A DNA stretch of 64,000 bases, from contig CM041298.1 in NCBI GenBank assembly GCA_023052935.1, forward strand, positions 113,292,977 through 113,356,976. Direction: 5' to 3'. The stretch is from Piezodorus guildinii. Its lineage: Eukaryota; Arthropoda; Insecta; Hemiptera; Pentatomidae. The position numbers and the translations under genes are program-made. Under the pieces are notes generated by a model that was not told where the DNA came from, searched no databases, and was given only the letters and a program-made list of their open reading frames with translations. Below are positions 43,516 through 54,399 of the stretch, one piece after another; position 1 is the stretch's first letter, and every line of letters starts with the position of its first letter.

Positions 43516-43830
43516 TTGGCCTTCTTTTCCCTCCAAAATCTCTTCATCCTCTCGCTGAGCTCCTTTCTTCGTTCTTCAGTCCAAGCTTGAATGGCCCTGG
43601 TGTTGGGTTTATCTTTAAATTGCTGATTGTTGATTAGGGTCCTGAATTTACATCTGATCCGTACAGTGTCTTCTGAGATGTTGGTTTCATAGAGATCTTT
43701 TTCAATGTCACGTAGCCAGCTATTCTTGGTTTTTAATGAGAGGGCTAGGGTGAGGATTTATTTGGTTATTCTTCCACTGTCCATTCTGATAATGTGCCCG
43801 TGAAATTTTAATCGTCTTTTCCGAAAGGTT
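43516..43830 (-). pseudogene. C-terminal tail of a third RTE-like/other non-LTR retrotransposon
   Basis: The minus strand reads FRKRRLKFHGHIIRMDSGRI, one in-frame stop, then SWLRDIEKDLYETNISEDTV, RCKFRTLINNQQFKDKPNTR, AWTEERRKELSERMKRFWRE, and a stop. The RRL.F.GH..RM and EERRK..SERMK.FW pattern is the end of the C-terminal extension in some insect non-LTR proteins. No RT is present here. The Jockey-A poly(A) tail sits directly at its 5' side, and the few residues beyond that Jockey (QFRKREYREK at about 44500-44530) may be its continuation. Confidence 0.72.
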
Positions 43831-44486
43831 TTTTTTTTTAAACATAAATTTACAACTGTACTGAATAATACAACAAGTAAATATGATAAAAGAAAAATGA
43901 CATGAAAAAGACTTGTAGAAGAACTACCCAACGGTAGCACTCCTGTAACTATTCTAAACTAGAAGGTCTCGAGGCCATCTTCTTTTCAGACGCCTCGGAG
44001 GATTGTCAGGAATTGAACAGGAAGAAAGGATTGAAACTAGAGGATTAGGGTGGGAATGGAGTTTTTCATGGAAGGAGTGATATCTGGTTCGAGCCAGATC
44101 AGTTACAAATGGAACATTTAGGTCTTTATGGATGAGTTTATTTGTGATAAAGTAAGGAGCGTTGAGGATTTTACGAAGGATTTTGGATTGTAAGGATAGG
44201 ATACGGGAAGAATTTGATGGATTATTCGAGCCCCAAAGCTCAACTCCGTAAGTCCATATAGGCCTTATGATAGTCATGTAGAGGAGTCTTTTGTAGTTAA
44301 GTGGAAGGTTAGAGCGTTCATCAATAAAGTGTTGAAGTAATCGAAATCGGCGAGTAGTTTCTTGTCGTTTCAGTCTAGTGTGCGGATTCCATGTGTGACG
44401 TTTGTCAAGGAGTCCAAGGTAGCGGATATGTTCAGCCGGGACAAGCGGAATATACTTAAAGGACACTGTAGGACAGGATGTCATAA
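43831..44486 (-). mobile_element. Jockey-A, 5'-truncated with open C-terminal frame
   Basis: Poly(A) tail as a T run at 43830-43839. The minus-strand frame runs to a stop at 43954: MTSCPTVSF, IRYLGLLDKRHTWNPH (one residue shorter than the 25.3 kb copy), TIIRPIWTYGVELWG, LRKILNAPYFITNKLIHKDL, RRLKRRWPRDLLV. The frame is uninterrupted, so the copy is fairly young. It probably jumped into the non-LTR relic at 43.5 kb. Confidence 0.9.
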
Positions 44487-44574
44487 TTTTTTCTCTATAT
44501 TCCCTCTTTCTAAACTGGGCCAAAAATGTATATATATATATTAGCACCACCTGAATCATCTTATCCTTCATTCT

Positions 44575-45895
44575 TTACATACTGTCAACCATTTAATCAT
44601 CAATATATTTCTTTTTTTTTTTTTAGAGGAAAAATATCATTTATACAGAGTGCGGTTATTTGGTCAGACTTCATGATTAAATTAAGATAACACAAAAAAA
44701 TAAAATAAAAAATAACAATCCTCAGGAGATGTGTCAGAAAATGCACGGTTAAGGAGCCAGAGGCGAAACTCCAATGTTAAGGAGCTAGATTTGATAACGT
44801 TTTTCAGGCATTATCAGCTAGCTTCTCAGGAATCGATTTTTCGGTAAAATCCTTGTAATGAAAGTTGCAAGTCATGGAATTCTTCAAGAACAGGTTCCAA
44901 GCAAATCCTCAGGCCTAAAGTTGAATTAGTTGAAATCCTAAACATTATGTTTTATTCCTATGATCCAACAGTACAATTTGAAAGTATTCGTGAGGAATGG
45001 ATTTATGGTATTTATGGATTTATGGCATTTTGAACCCTAACCACATTTAAATTGCAATGCGAAGCAGAGGCGGGTCTGAAGTATAGATATAATTTTTGGA
45101 GTTGGCCGATATCAAAAGTTCACTATTGAAACTAATTAAATACAAATCAAGATAAGTGATAAGATATTAATAACGAAGAGGTTTTGAAATAAGATTCGAA
45201 ACTTCTGTAGTGATTATAATCGGGGCTTGGGCACTGGTGACTGAAAAGAACTAATTGGAAGGGAAGAAATTGGTGACGTGCTTTTGCATTAAAAGAAGCT
45301 ACCCCACCTTTTTTTATAATAGCTCCACCCCTATCAAGAGGCCCCTACCACTAATTTCTCCCTTCCATCAACCGGCATAAAAAGAGCTTAATTAATTTTC
45401 ACGCCAAGGAGCAGTGGACCAAGCGAAGCGTGACATTTCACCGCTTATTGACTTGCCACCACCCTAATACATCATGAGTCCTAATATAAATATAAAAGTA
45501 CGTGATTATTTTTTTGGAATTTTTATGGTGAGGTATGCTTTCAACATTGGAGAATTAAAAGAAATTCCAATAAATCCCATTAAATTAACTTTACCCTTCG
45601 ATGTAAACCTGTGAAATCTTGCCCTACCAGTGCCCTGCTATAAATTAACAAATCATATTATCTCACACTTACATTGTACAATATAATTATTATTAACTCA
45701 ATATAGTCTTATTTTAAGACAATTTGCACTGAAATAGTCCCACCTTAACGGGTGGACCGCTAGCCTAGGCATAACAGACAAGTTAAAACAATAACTAATC
45801 GTATGTTCAATGGGCTACTAATCGTGACATAATTGGCCACTTCATCAAATTAATTCGCTGCTTAGAAGAAGTTTTAGAACCACCAGAAATGCGTT
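44575..45895. other. Unrecognised sequence, possible retrocopy end
   Basis: A T run at 44612-44625 followed by non-repetitive sequence could be the poly(A) end of something inserted on the minus strand. CTNGCTCCTTAAC occurs twice near 44750-44785 (inverted on plus). 45300-45480 is less AT-rich. No protein motif found. Confidence 0.35.
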
Positions 45896-46691
45896 TTTAC
45901 TTTCAATCACTATATATAGTAAGGGAAAGTATTGCGATAGTGAACATTTTTCGAATTCCATTTTTCAACGGAAATACACACATATTAGGGTCCCCTGGGC
46001 CCAAATAAGTCCCGCATTAAGGTCTGTGTGTGTGTGTGGTAACTCCCGGGCGGAAACGGTCCTATGGAACTGAAATTACATATTTAAGACAAATATACGC
46101 CTGAGACGTTACAAAACCTTTTTCTTCAAAATGAGCTTACCAGAAGAGCCACTTTATACTATGCGTTTTGCACCTTTATTCGATTTTCTCGAAAACGGTT
46201 ACGACGATTTTGATTAAACTCGCTATATCGATGTAAAATTTAATGGGATTTAAACTACCTTTAATTGTGTAGATTCTATAAGAATAACCAAATTACCTTT
46301 TTAGCATTGATAAATAACAGCTAAATATGTAAGTTGTGCGAATTTAAAAAACAACTAAAGCAGAAAACAGAAAAAAATATTTTTTTAATGCAATTTTTCG
46401 TTTAAGAACACAAGAACAATAATATACATGTATGATATAGCGTTGGAAAGCTAAAGATTCTAGATAAAATATTATCTCATATAAAGAGAGTGATAAAAAG
46501 CCGATAAAACTAACTGATTGTTTTAGTTAATAATATAATAGATTTTTTAATAAAACGCATGTTTCTAAAGAAATTTAATTTAATTAATTCTTTAATAGTT
46601 GCACTAATTTTTATCTCTGACTGTCTTTGGAAATTCTTTAATTGATTTTAACAACGGAGATAAGTGAAAGTCGTGTGTTGCCCGCGCCAGA
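45896..46691 (-). mobile_element. Helentron-like element, full-length with a small deletion
   Basis: 3' end TTTTTACTTTCAATCACTATATATAGTAAG; CA tract reduced to GTCTGTGTGTGTGTGTGG; the CCGATATT block is deleted; 5' end GATAAGTGAAAGTCGTGTG then TTGCCCGCGCCAGA. Confidence 0.82.
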
Positions 46692-47574
46692 TTTTTATAA
46701 TATGTGTGGTACAAAGAAATTTAAAAAAATATTTCTTGATGTATGTTCGATGAGGTAGCCAACCATACATCTGGCTCCTAGACTATTATGAGATATGTGA
46801 TTCCCCGATAACTCTGTTATTATTGGTGATAGAGAAAAAAGGTAAATGGTTATGGAGTCAGGCATTTTTATTTAAATTATTTCAATGAAAACTAAAAGAA
46901 AAGAAGTTTTCATTTGAAAGCCAAGATAACGGCCTCTTTGATTCCTCAAAAAAAAGCAAGTACTACAATCGAGTATACTTGTAATAATAACTACAAGCTT
47001 TCTAAAAAATACCCCAACGATAGAGTTATAGGCGAAAGAAATAATTAAATTTACAACTAAAAATAAAATTAAACAAATAGTGATTAGTTTGAGTTTTGAG
47101 ATGCACGAAATATATTTATCCTTCCCTCCAGAAATAAAGTCACTATCCACCGTTGGGCCATAGTTAATTGTTATGCCTAATTTAATGCATTACTCAGCTG
47201 AGAAAATAAAAACGATCTTAATTACTCCCCTCCTTTCAAGAACTAACAATTAGAATTTTAAAAACTCTTTAAGAAGTAAGAGGGCGGCGAGAGAGGGCAG
47301 AAATAGCTGAGACTGTTTGTTTGAGTATGCTCACCTTCCGGCCAACTACCTTACTCCAACACAGTTCTACCATTAGCTTTCCACAACTACCTTCTTCAAT
47401 TACATTTTAACGTAACAAGCGTATTAGTAGAACCAACTAACACCGGACCAAACCTAAAGGTCGCGTTATACCACGATAGTTTCAGTTCTGAAAGTCCACA
47501 CGCGACAGTAGCCAGAGAGTCTCTCCGATGATTTGATTATTTTAATAATGGCTGATAATAAAATTAAACATAGT
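46692..47574. other. Spacer with an unrecognised less AT-rich stretch
   Basis: 47280-47530 is richer in GC and contains TTTCAGTTCTG, which resembles an arthropod transcription-start consensus. That alone does not support a promoter call. Confidence 0.3.
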
Positions 47575-48860
47575 TTTTACCTTCACTACATATTTCATAA
47601 CCTGAGTTTACATATCTTGGCTCACAAGTCACATGCAACAATGCCATTGATACAGAGATAAATAGAAGGATGTTGGCCGCAAACAGATGTTACTTTGGTT
47701 TGAGGCAGCATCTGTCAAGCAGGTCAGTGACCAGGAAAACAAAAGTCACTCTGTACAAAACATTGAATCGCCCAGTCCTTACGTATGGAGCGGAGACATG
47801 GACTATGGCAAAGGAGATGTATCAGAGGTTGGTCACATTTGAGAGAAAGATACTCAGAAAGATTTTTGGACCGGTGGTGGTTGGTGGAGAGTGGAGGAGA
47901 AGGAAAAATGGAGAGGTTTACAACCTCTTAGGAGAGCCTGACGTTGTTAGCGTCATCAAGCGACATCGATTAAGATGGGCTGGACATGTGGACAGGATGG
48001 AGGAAAATGAAACTCCTAAAAGATTATTGACGGATATAGTACATGGCCGGAGGAGAATTGGCCGCCTCCGCCTTCGATGGACTGACTGTGTGAGTCTACA
48101 ACTGGATGGCTGCAGCACAGGACAGAAACTTCTGGAGGTTGCTGGTTGAGGAGGCCTGGGCGCGTCGACGTGTTGTAGCGCCAAACCAATAATAATAATA
48201 ACATATTTCATAAATGAAATATATATAATAAAGGAAAGTATTGTGATCGTGAAAATTTTTTGATTCCAGTTTTCACCGGAAATACGTAGTAAGTTTTAGG
48301 GGTCCCCTGAGTGCAAATGACCAAGTCGCAAGAAAAGGTCGTGTTCCTGTGTGGTAAGTCCAGCGCGAAATTTCTTATTTGATTTAACCCCCTGTATCGA
48401 TGTAAAATTCAATGGGCTTTAATACGATGTAACTATCATTCTGATTGAAATAGTCTGACAGGGCTTAAGTGTCGATAGTTTAAATTTTCATCCTCTGAAC
48501 TACCTTAAATTTTGTAGGTTTGAATAAATTAACCATATTATCTTATTAGCATTTATTAAACAAGAATTTTAATATAGATATATAATATACCGTTGGAAAG
48601 CTGAAGATTTAAGGAAAAATATTACCTTATACACAAAATTTTAAATGATAATGGAGAGTAATGAAAAGCCGATAAAACTAACCGATTGTCGTTGATAATA
48701 ATATAATATATTAATTAACAAAACAGAATTATTCTATTGAAACTAAATGTAATTAATTCTTTAACAATTTACTTTCATCTTTACGGTAAATGTTTTTAAA
48801 AATTCTTTAATTGGTTATAGCATCGGAGGTAAGAGAAAGTCGTGTGTTGCGCGCACCAGA
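47575..48860 (-). mobile_element. Helentron-like element interrupted by RTE-2
   Basis: Minus orientation. 3' end TTTTTACCTTCACTACATATTTCATAA, then RTE-2 at 47601-48200, then ATGAAATATATATAATAAAG and GTGATCGTGAAAAT, to the 5' end GTGTGTTGCGCGCACCAGA at 48860. The interior has deletions around the ATGAAATTTCA block. Confidence 0.82.
47601..48200 (+). mobile_element. RTE-2, 5'-truncated insertion with 13-bp target duplication
   Basis: Exact duplication ACATATTTCATAA at 47588-47600 and 48201-48213. Protein from the first base: TYLGSQVTCNNAIDTEINRR, MLAANRCYFGLRQHLSSRS, LTYGAETWTMAKEMYQRL, FERKILRKIFGPVV, EWRRRKNGEVYNL, LRWAGHVDRMEENETPKRLL, RLRLRWTDCV, then a frameshift before the RRVVAPNQ-type end. 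The tail is AAT repeats. It contains only the thumb and C-terminal extension and no RT catalytic motif. It landed within the 3' hairpin of the Helentron-like element. Confidence 0.93.
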
Positions 48861-50088
48861 TTTTTTTAAATGTAATATTGTACGTTATTATATATTTCAA
48901 TTTAAAATAATTACACAATTTTTCTATCTTACTACAGTCGCGTGAGTCTACACGATAAGAGAAGAGGCACGTAATTCATCATGAAATTTGGTGATAGTGA
49001 ATTATCTACACTCTCACATACGTTTAACGTATTATAATAAATATTTAATTACCGTAATTTCTATAAAACTTCATCATTTATCTTTTTATATGTATTTATA
49101 AATAATGTTTAATTTCATAAAATGGAGATTCTTTCACCTAGATCTCTTACCGAGTAGCTAGCAAAAAATCATCACTGTTTTCACTCTGTCACTATACCTT
49201 TTACTTTATCTTATTTACAACAATATTATTATTTTTAAGTGTCACCAATTAATCATAAATGTTATCAACTAAGTCTACACTACTAAAAAAATTTAATATT
49301 TTTACATAATATCAAAAACTTATCTATTAATAAAACTAATATAGTAATAATTATAAACAAAAATTATACACGAACACAAAACACAAATTACCAAACAAGA
49401 AACATAATAAACAAGAGTGTATGTTATTTACTCTTAACAAAGGGTAGTGTCCCTACATGTATTTCATGTCATTATCTCTATTTTCATCACATTTACTTAA
49501 AAAAAAATTTATTTATTTATTTATAAAAAAAAAACTTAACAATAGTTAATTTTCCAATTTATTCTGAGATAGAATACAATGTCAATAACATTAGATATCT
49601 TGTAATATTTAAGTAGTTATATTGTAATATTACAATATCATGTTATGCAGTGAAAACAATACCTTTTTTTCTTAAAGCTAATGTCATGTTTGTTATTACC
49701 ATTACTTTCAATAATTTACATTGCCCCTGTTCTCCTAACCCCAAACATCAGGTTGCCTGATACCTACACCAACTTATTAAAAACCATAAAATGTCACTGA
49801 ACTAAAATATTAACGAAACGGTATTTTCGCGTAAAAAAATAACTTCACCGTCAGAACTGACGTTTTCCATTAAATAAAATAAATGTCTGATACAAACGGG
49901 TCGATATAAAAGCGTACAAGCTGTACACAATTTCGTCAAATCAATCAAAAATTATAATTACAGCCTGAAAAGCAAAAGCTTACATCACACCATTACCATA
50001 ACTAAGAGTTTCGCCCTAGAACTTCTATAAATAGACCATCTCCCTCCACAATGTCAATACTTCATTAATTTACTTAAATCACATTAAT
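48861..50088. other. AT-rich spacer
   Basis: No coding signal or repeat ends recognised. A and T runs at 49500-49530. Confidence 0.35.
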
Positions 50089-50292
50089 TTTTATTTTCAC
50101 TTACCTATACATGAAATATTTTGTAAGGGAAAGTATTGCGATCTAGAAAATTTCAGAATTCCAATTTTCAACGCATATATATCTTGCGTCAAATGAACAA
50201 GAGCCGCAAAAGTGTCTAATTGCGTGCATGTGTGGTAGGTAAAGTTTAAAAATCATAAGTCCATATAACATGAAATTACTGATTTAAAATAG
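50089..50292 (-). mobile_element. Helentron-like element, 3' fragment
   Basis: TTTTTATTTTCACTTACC, the long hairpin variant, GGGAAAGTATTGCGATC, and GTGGTAGG...AAGTCC. Decayed. It ends where RTE-1 was inserted, and I cannot follow the family beyond it. Confidence 0.7.
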
Positions 50293-50463
50293 TAATATAA
50301 TAATAATAGGCTTACCGAACCCGAAGGTTCGATGCCGATACCACCAAACTTCGCCTGCACAGACTCGTCCAATGTTCACCGGTCAAGCCCAAGCCCCCGA
50401 GATCAGCCTTAATGCAATCCTCCCATCGACGCTTCGGCCTACCTTTCGGACGCCTACCAGTAA
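50293..50463 (-). mobile_element. RTE-1, 171-bp dead-on-arrival insertion with 12-bp target duplication
   Basis: Exact duplication GATTTAAAATAG at 50281-50292 and 50464-50475. Only the last residues of RTE-1 are present on the minus strand (GRRPKGRPKRRWEDC region, LVVSASNLRVR at the end) followed by the ATT tail. Sequence is nearly the same as the 62.6 kb copy. Confidence 0.93.
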
Positions 50464-50559
50464 GGATTTAAAATAGACATACTAGAAATTGGAAAGCTAC
50501 CCTTGAATAGTTTCTTCACCGGGCTTTCATTTGTTTTGAACATATATAATTTTTTTTTT

Positions 50560-51225
50560 CACTGAACATTTTATTTGCACCAGTAAAAAAAATTACAATC
50601 AGCAAATGTGCTAAAATCTAAGTAAACATAGCATGAGGGAGACAGCACCCAGTGGTGAATCCTCCTGACATTAAGCACAACTATATTTTCAGATCAGGAG
50701 GTCCCTCATCCAAATCCTTTTCAGCCTACGCCGAGTTATGGATGGTATGTCATTCGCGTGTCCATGTAGTTTGTCGTGAAATCGTTTGCAAGTCGATCGA
50801 ATGTGTTTTTTTGTAGTTGGAATACGTAAGTCAGTATGAAGAGTATCGTTTGAAACATATGGTGGTGAGTTTGTTGCCAGTCTTAAAAAATGCGATTGAA
50901 ATAATTGAATTTTTCGTATGTGTGTCTTTTTAGCAAGTCCTTATATTTGGCAAGCGTAAGTCCATATTGGTTTTAATAAATAAGTGTATACGCTGATAAG
51001 TTTCTGTCTGATGGGTAATTTACAATGTCTATGAAGTATCGAATACAATAGTCTCAGTCGAAAATTTAGAGTTTTACGTTTAGTCTGGACGTGTGGGCCC
51101 CATGTAAACCTTTAATCAAAAATAAGTCCCAAGTACGTTACTGTGTTTGATTGTGGTATCTGGTGATTGTCTATGTAAACTGGAAGGCAGGTTCCATGTC
51201 TAAGTGTAAATGTAACATTGAACAT
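50560..51225 (-). pseudogene. Jockey-C, diverged Jockey-type C-terminal half
   Basis: The minus strand reads VTFTLRHGTCLPVYIDNHQI, SNTVTYLGLIFD, one stop, RFTWGPHVQTKRKTL, LRLLYSILHRHCKLPIRQKL, LLKPIWTYACQIWG-like with a stop, PYVSNDTLHTDLRIPTT, and RRLKRIWMRDLLI, stop near 50700. The layout matches Jockey-A and -B but many residues differ, so it is a separate family. A 3' UTR and short A tail reach 50560. Confidence 0.8.
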
Positions 51226-51246
51226 ATAAATCTTATTTTCTTATTG

Positions 51247-51539
51247 ATTGGGAGCGGCGTGGTCTAGTGGATAGAGCGCTAGTCTACTGTGCTACGGGTC
51301 CTGGGTTCGAATCCCGGTTAAGACAGAATATTATTTATTCTGTTATTTCAGCCGGGGAGCGAACCTAGGGTATGGAGACCCTCCTGGGGCAGACCCAGCC
51401 TCTAACAAGCGGGTACCCGAAAATGGGGAAAAACTCGGCCGAATCACCTCATTGCACGGCCGTTGGCCTTGAAACAGTACGAATCTCTATAAGTACTGAG
51501 CCCCAGGCCCTTCATGAGTTGTAGAGGTTCAGGTTTTTT
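51247..51539 (+). mobile_element. SINE-1, full-length copy with target duplication
   Basis: Duplication TTTTCTTATTG at 51236-51246 and 51540-51550. Head GAGCGGCGTGGTCTAGTGG (A box) and CTGGGTTCGAATCCCGG (B box), body with CAGCCGGGGAGCGAACC, ending GTTGTAGAGGTTCAGG and a T run. About 293 bp. This is the reference copy for the family. A Jockey-A-like 3' tail (AATACAGTTGTAAAC plus A run) follows at 51555-51600. Confidence 0.92.
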
Positions 51540-51600
51540 TTTTCTTATTGTTTTGAATCAATACAGTTGTAAACTTCTTTAAATAAAAAAAAAAAAAAAA

Positions 51601-52144
51601 TCTGATGCGCGAAAAGCACGACTTTCACTTAACTCCGTTGTTAAAATAAATTTGCTCTTTTCTCCTTAGGCATGTATAAATTGTTCAATTTATATATTTT
51701 CCTGTTTTTTATCAATCCTAATAACATGATATCGTTAATTTTTCGTATCAACAAAATTTAAGATTACTTCAATCAGAAAGAGGCCTATATGATATAAAAG
51801 CCTATTAAATTTTACATTGATGCAGCAAGTTTAATAAAAATCGTCACAGCCTTTTTCGAGAAATTCGTAAAAAGGTGCATAATGCTTCATATAAAGTGGC
51901 ACTTCTGATTCGTCTATTTTGATAAAATAGCAGTAAAATCTCAGGCTTATTGTCTTAACTATGAAATTTCGATTTGGTATGACTTTTCATTTTTGACATA
52001 CAGAGATCTTATTTGGCGACTTAGTTATTTCGCCTCAGGGGACCCTAAAACGTGTATAACCGTTGAAAACGAGAATTAGAAAATTTTCAAGATGGCAATA
52101 ATTTTCCTTACTTCATATTTCATATACAGGTAAGTGAAAGTAAA
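51601..52144 (+). mobile_element. Helentron-like element, shortened copy
   Basis: Starts TCTGATGCGCGAAAAGCACG with ACTTTCACTTAAC; ends TTCATATACAGGTAAGTGAA then AGTAAAA with the long hairpin variant. Roughly 340 bases are missing, including the CA tract. Confidence 0.8.
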
Positions 52145-52174
52145 ATATAGGTATAGTCCGCACTTAATAAGGCA

Positions 52175-52665
52175 ACTTTTTCACTATTTTTGCCATTTGA
52201 GTGGGCAGGAAGTTTGGAATGGAAGGATGTATATCTGGATCGGGCCAAGTCTTCAACTAATGGGATATTTAGGTCTTTATTGGTAACAAAGTATGGTGCA
52301 TTAAGGATTTTTCGAAGCGTCTTGGATTGCAGGGATTGGATGCCAGAGGAATTTGATGGTTTAGTGGACCCCCATAACTAAATGCCGTAATCCACATAGA
52401 CCTTATAATGGTTTTTATAAATGAATCTTTTGCAGTAAATAGGAAGTTTTGAGCATTTGTCGTGTAAGTATTGTACTAATCGGTATAGCAGTTTCCTGTC
52501 GTTTCAGTCGAGTATGAGGGTTCCATGTGAGGCGTTTGTATAGGTATAGTCCTAAGTACCGGATCTGTTCAACAGGAGTAAGTAAGATATTGTTAAAGGA
52601 TACGGTGGGACAGAAAGTCATAGGTTTACGACGTAGAGTGAAGGTGATTTGATAGGATTTATTTT
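52175..52665 (-). pseudogene. Jockey-A fragment
   Basis: Minus strand: MTFCPTVSFNNILLTPVEQI, YLGLYLYKRLTWNPHTRL, then frameshifts, with the IIRPIW-type region and LRKILNAPYFV remnants down to about 52200. The WPRDLL end and tail are missing. Confidence 0.82.
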
Positions 52666-53329
52666 AAATATTAAAAATAAATCTGTTTCCAATAAAGAAA
52701 TCGAAATAAAACATTTCTTAAAAAGAAAGAATATTTTTTATTTCATATTTGTATTCTAATTATTATGAAACGTGAAACATCAAACTTTACATGTCAATTA
52801 TAAAGGTTTATAAATAGTAACAGTAAAAAAAACTCAACTTAATCAAAACCCTAAATTCCGGAGGACGAATAAGGGATAAAACTGAAGAAGAAAGAACTGG
52901 CTCGTCTATTGGAAGCACACTGGTCGGATCTGCTTCGGCAGTGCTTAGGCGCGACGGTGCTTAGGATCGATGGTGCTTAGGCTGGTCCAAAGAACTTTTC
53001 CCCCTCTCACTCCTTCCGATCTCATTACCCACACCCACGGCCCTGTGTCGCCGAAGGGTAAGGTATCCTAATTAGAAGCGATAATTAGTTCCTTTGTCAG
53101 CGGCTCTGGAGTTTAATCCCGGGAGAGGGAATTAAAGTCAAAGGTCCTTAGCAGGGTCTGAAGTTAAATACCGAGCTGTCCCTTGACAAAAATATTCATA
53201 ACTATAAAATTTAATTAATATGGCTTTCTGTTTACATTTTATTGGTTATTTCTTATTTTCAATAAGGAAATCAATTATTTTTAAATCGTCAAACAAGAAA
53301 AAAATAAAATAAATGAACATGAAAGAATG
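52666..53329. other. Unrecognised region with GC-richer part
   Basis: 52860-53170 is GC-richer and has GTGCTTAGG three times (52940-52980), with variants. No protein domain or repeat family recognised. Confidence 0.35.
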
Positions 53330-53410
53330 AAAATAATTTTTATTCTGGGACATTTAGTCTCCTAAGGATAAAGAACTAAGAAACAGAAAAAGTCCAGTTT
53401 GTCAGGAATC
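53330..53410 (-). mobile_element. Possible CR1/L2-like 3' UTR fragment
   Basis: The minus strand reads CTTAGGAGACTAAATGTCCC then AGAATAAAAA, resembling the 3' ends at 8940 and 5617. Short and weak. Confidence 0.4.
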
Positions 53411-53615
53411 GCTTACATGGAGAGGATGAAATTGTTTAAGGTAAAACTAGGCTCTGCAAAATATTAGATGACAACGCCCCCTAGGAGTCGCGTAAACAAA
53501 TCTAAAAGATTTCTCTCTAACACACATTTTATTGAATATCTCCGGTACAAGTGAAGGTAACACAATCAATTTGGTGTAATAATAACATTTATTTAAAAAC
53601 GGGATAATTAAATAA

Positions 53616-54062
53616 TCTGGTGCGCGTATCACACGACTTTCACTTACCTCGACTGTTAAAATCAATTTAAAAACTATTTTTGGGTTGTTTCACATGAAAT
53701 GTCCGTTTTTATAGTTTCTGAAATAGGAGTATCGATAGTGTAATCTTTAGTTTAATCAAAATCGTTAGAGCCGTTTTTGAGAAAATCCAGAAAAGGTGCC
53801 AAATTCAACGTATAAAGTGGCTCTTCTGGTAAGCTCATTTTGATTAAAAAGGTTTTGTAACCTCTCGGGCGTATATTTGTCTTAAATATGAAATTTCAGT
53901 TTCATAGGACTTTTCGTTTCCACCCGGGAGTTACCACACACACAGACCATTTTGCGGGACTTGGTTATTTTGGCTCAGGGGACCCTAAAACGTGTATTTC
54001 CGTAGAAAACTGGAATTCGAAAATTTTCAGGATCTCAATACTTTCCCTTACTATATATAGTA
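53616..54062 (+). mobile_element. Helentron-like element, deleted copy holding a mariner end
   Basis: Starts TCTGGTGCGCGTATCACACG; ends CCTTACTATATATAGTAA with the last bases decayed. At 53680-53726 it contains the left end of mariner family 1; the sequence then resumes at the GTTTAATCAAAATCGTTAGA block. Confidence 0.8.
53680..53726 (+). mobile_element. Mariner family 1, left-end fragment
   Basis: TTGGGTTGTTTCACATGAAA through TTTTTATAGTTTCTGAAAT, then it stops. No right end follows. Probably a larger insertion lost together with flanking sequence. Confidence 0.85.
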
Positions 54063-54397
54063 AAACGTTTCACATTACTCTCACTCACCTATATAAGAAC
54101 CCAACAGAAAGGGAAAGTGGTATATCGATCACAAAAATATAAGAATTTTGAAGAACGAAAGTAGAAGATTTATTTAATTGACTACATATTACAAATTGAA
54201 ATAATAAAAAAATAAAATGTGTACTAATATGTAATGTACCAACTACCGACTTAAGTTGTATAAACAAAATAAAAGATAATAATACTTAAAATAATAAGCT
54301 TCTTTCAAAAGAGATAATTAATTGTGGAAATCAATTGATAAACTTAGTTAAATTTAAAGAATGATAATCATTTTCTCTAACTCATACTCAGATATTG
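54063..54397. other. AT-rich spacer
   Basis: Nothing recognised. Confidence 0.35.
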
Positions 54398-54399
54398 TA

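Noticed and set aside
47460..47530. Promoter with an initiator-like TTTCAGTTCT
   Set aside because: A single short match to a loose consensus with no gene downstream; RTE-2 follows by insertion.
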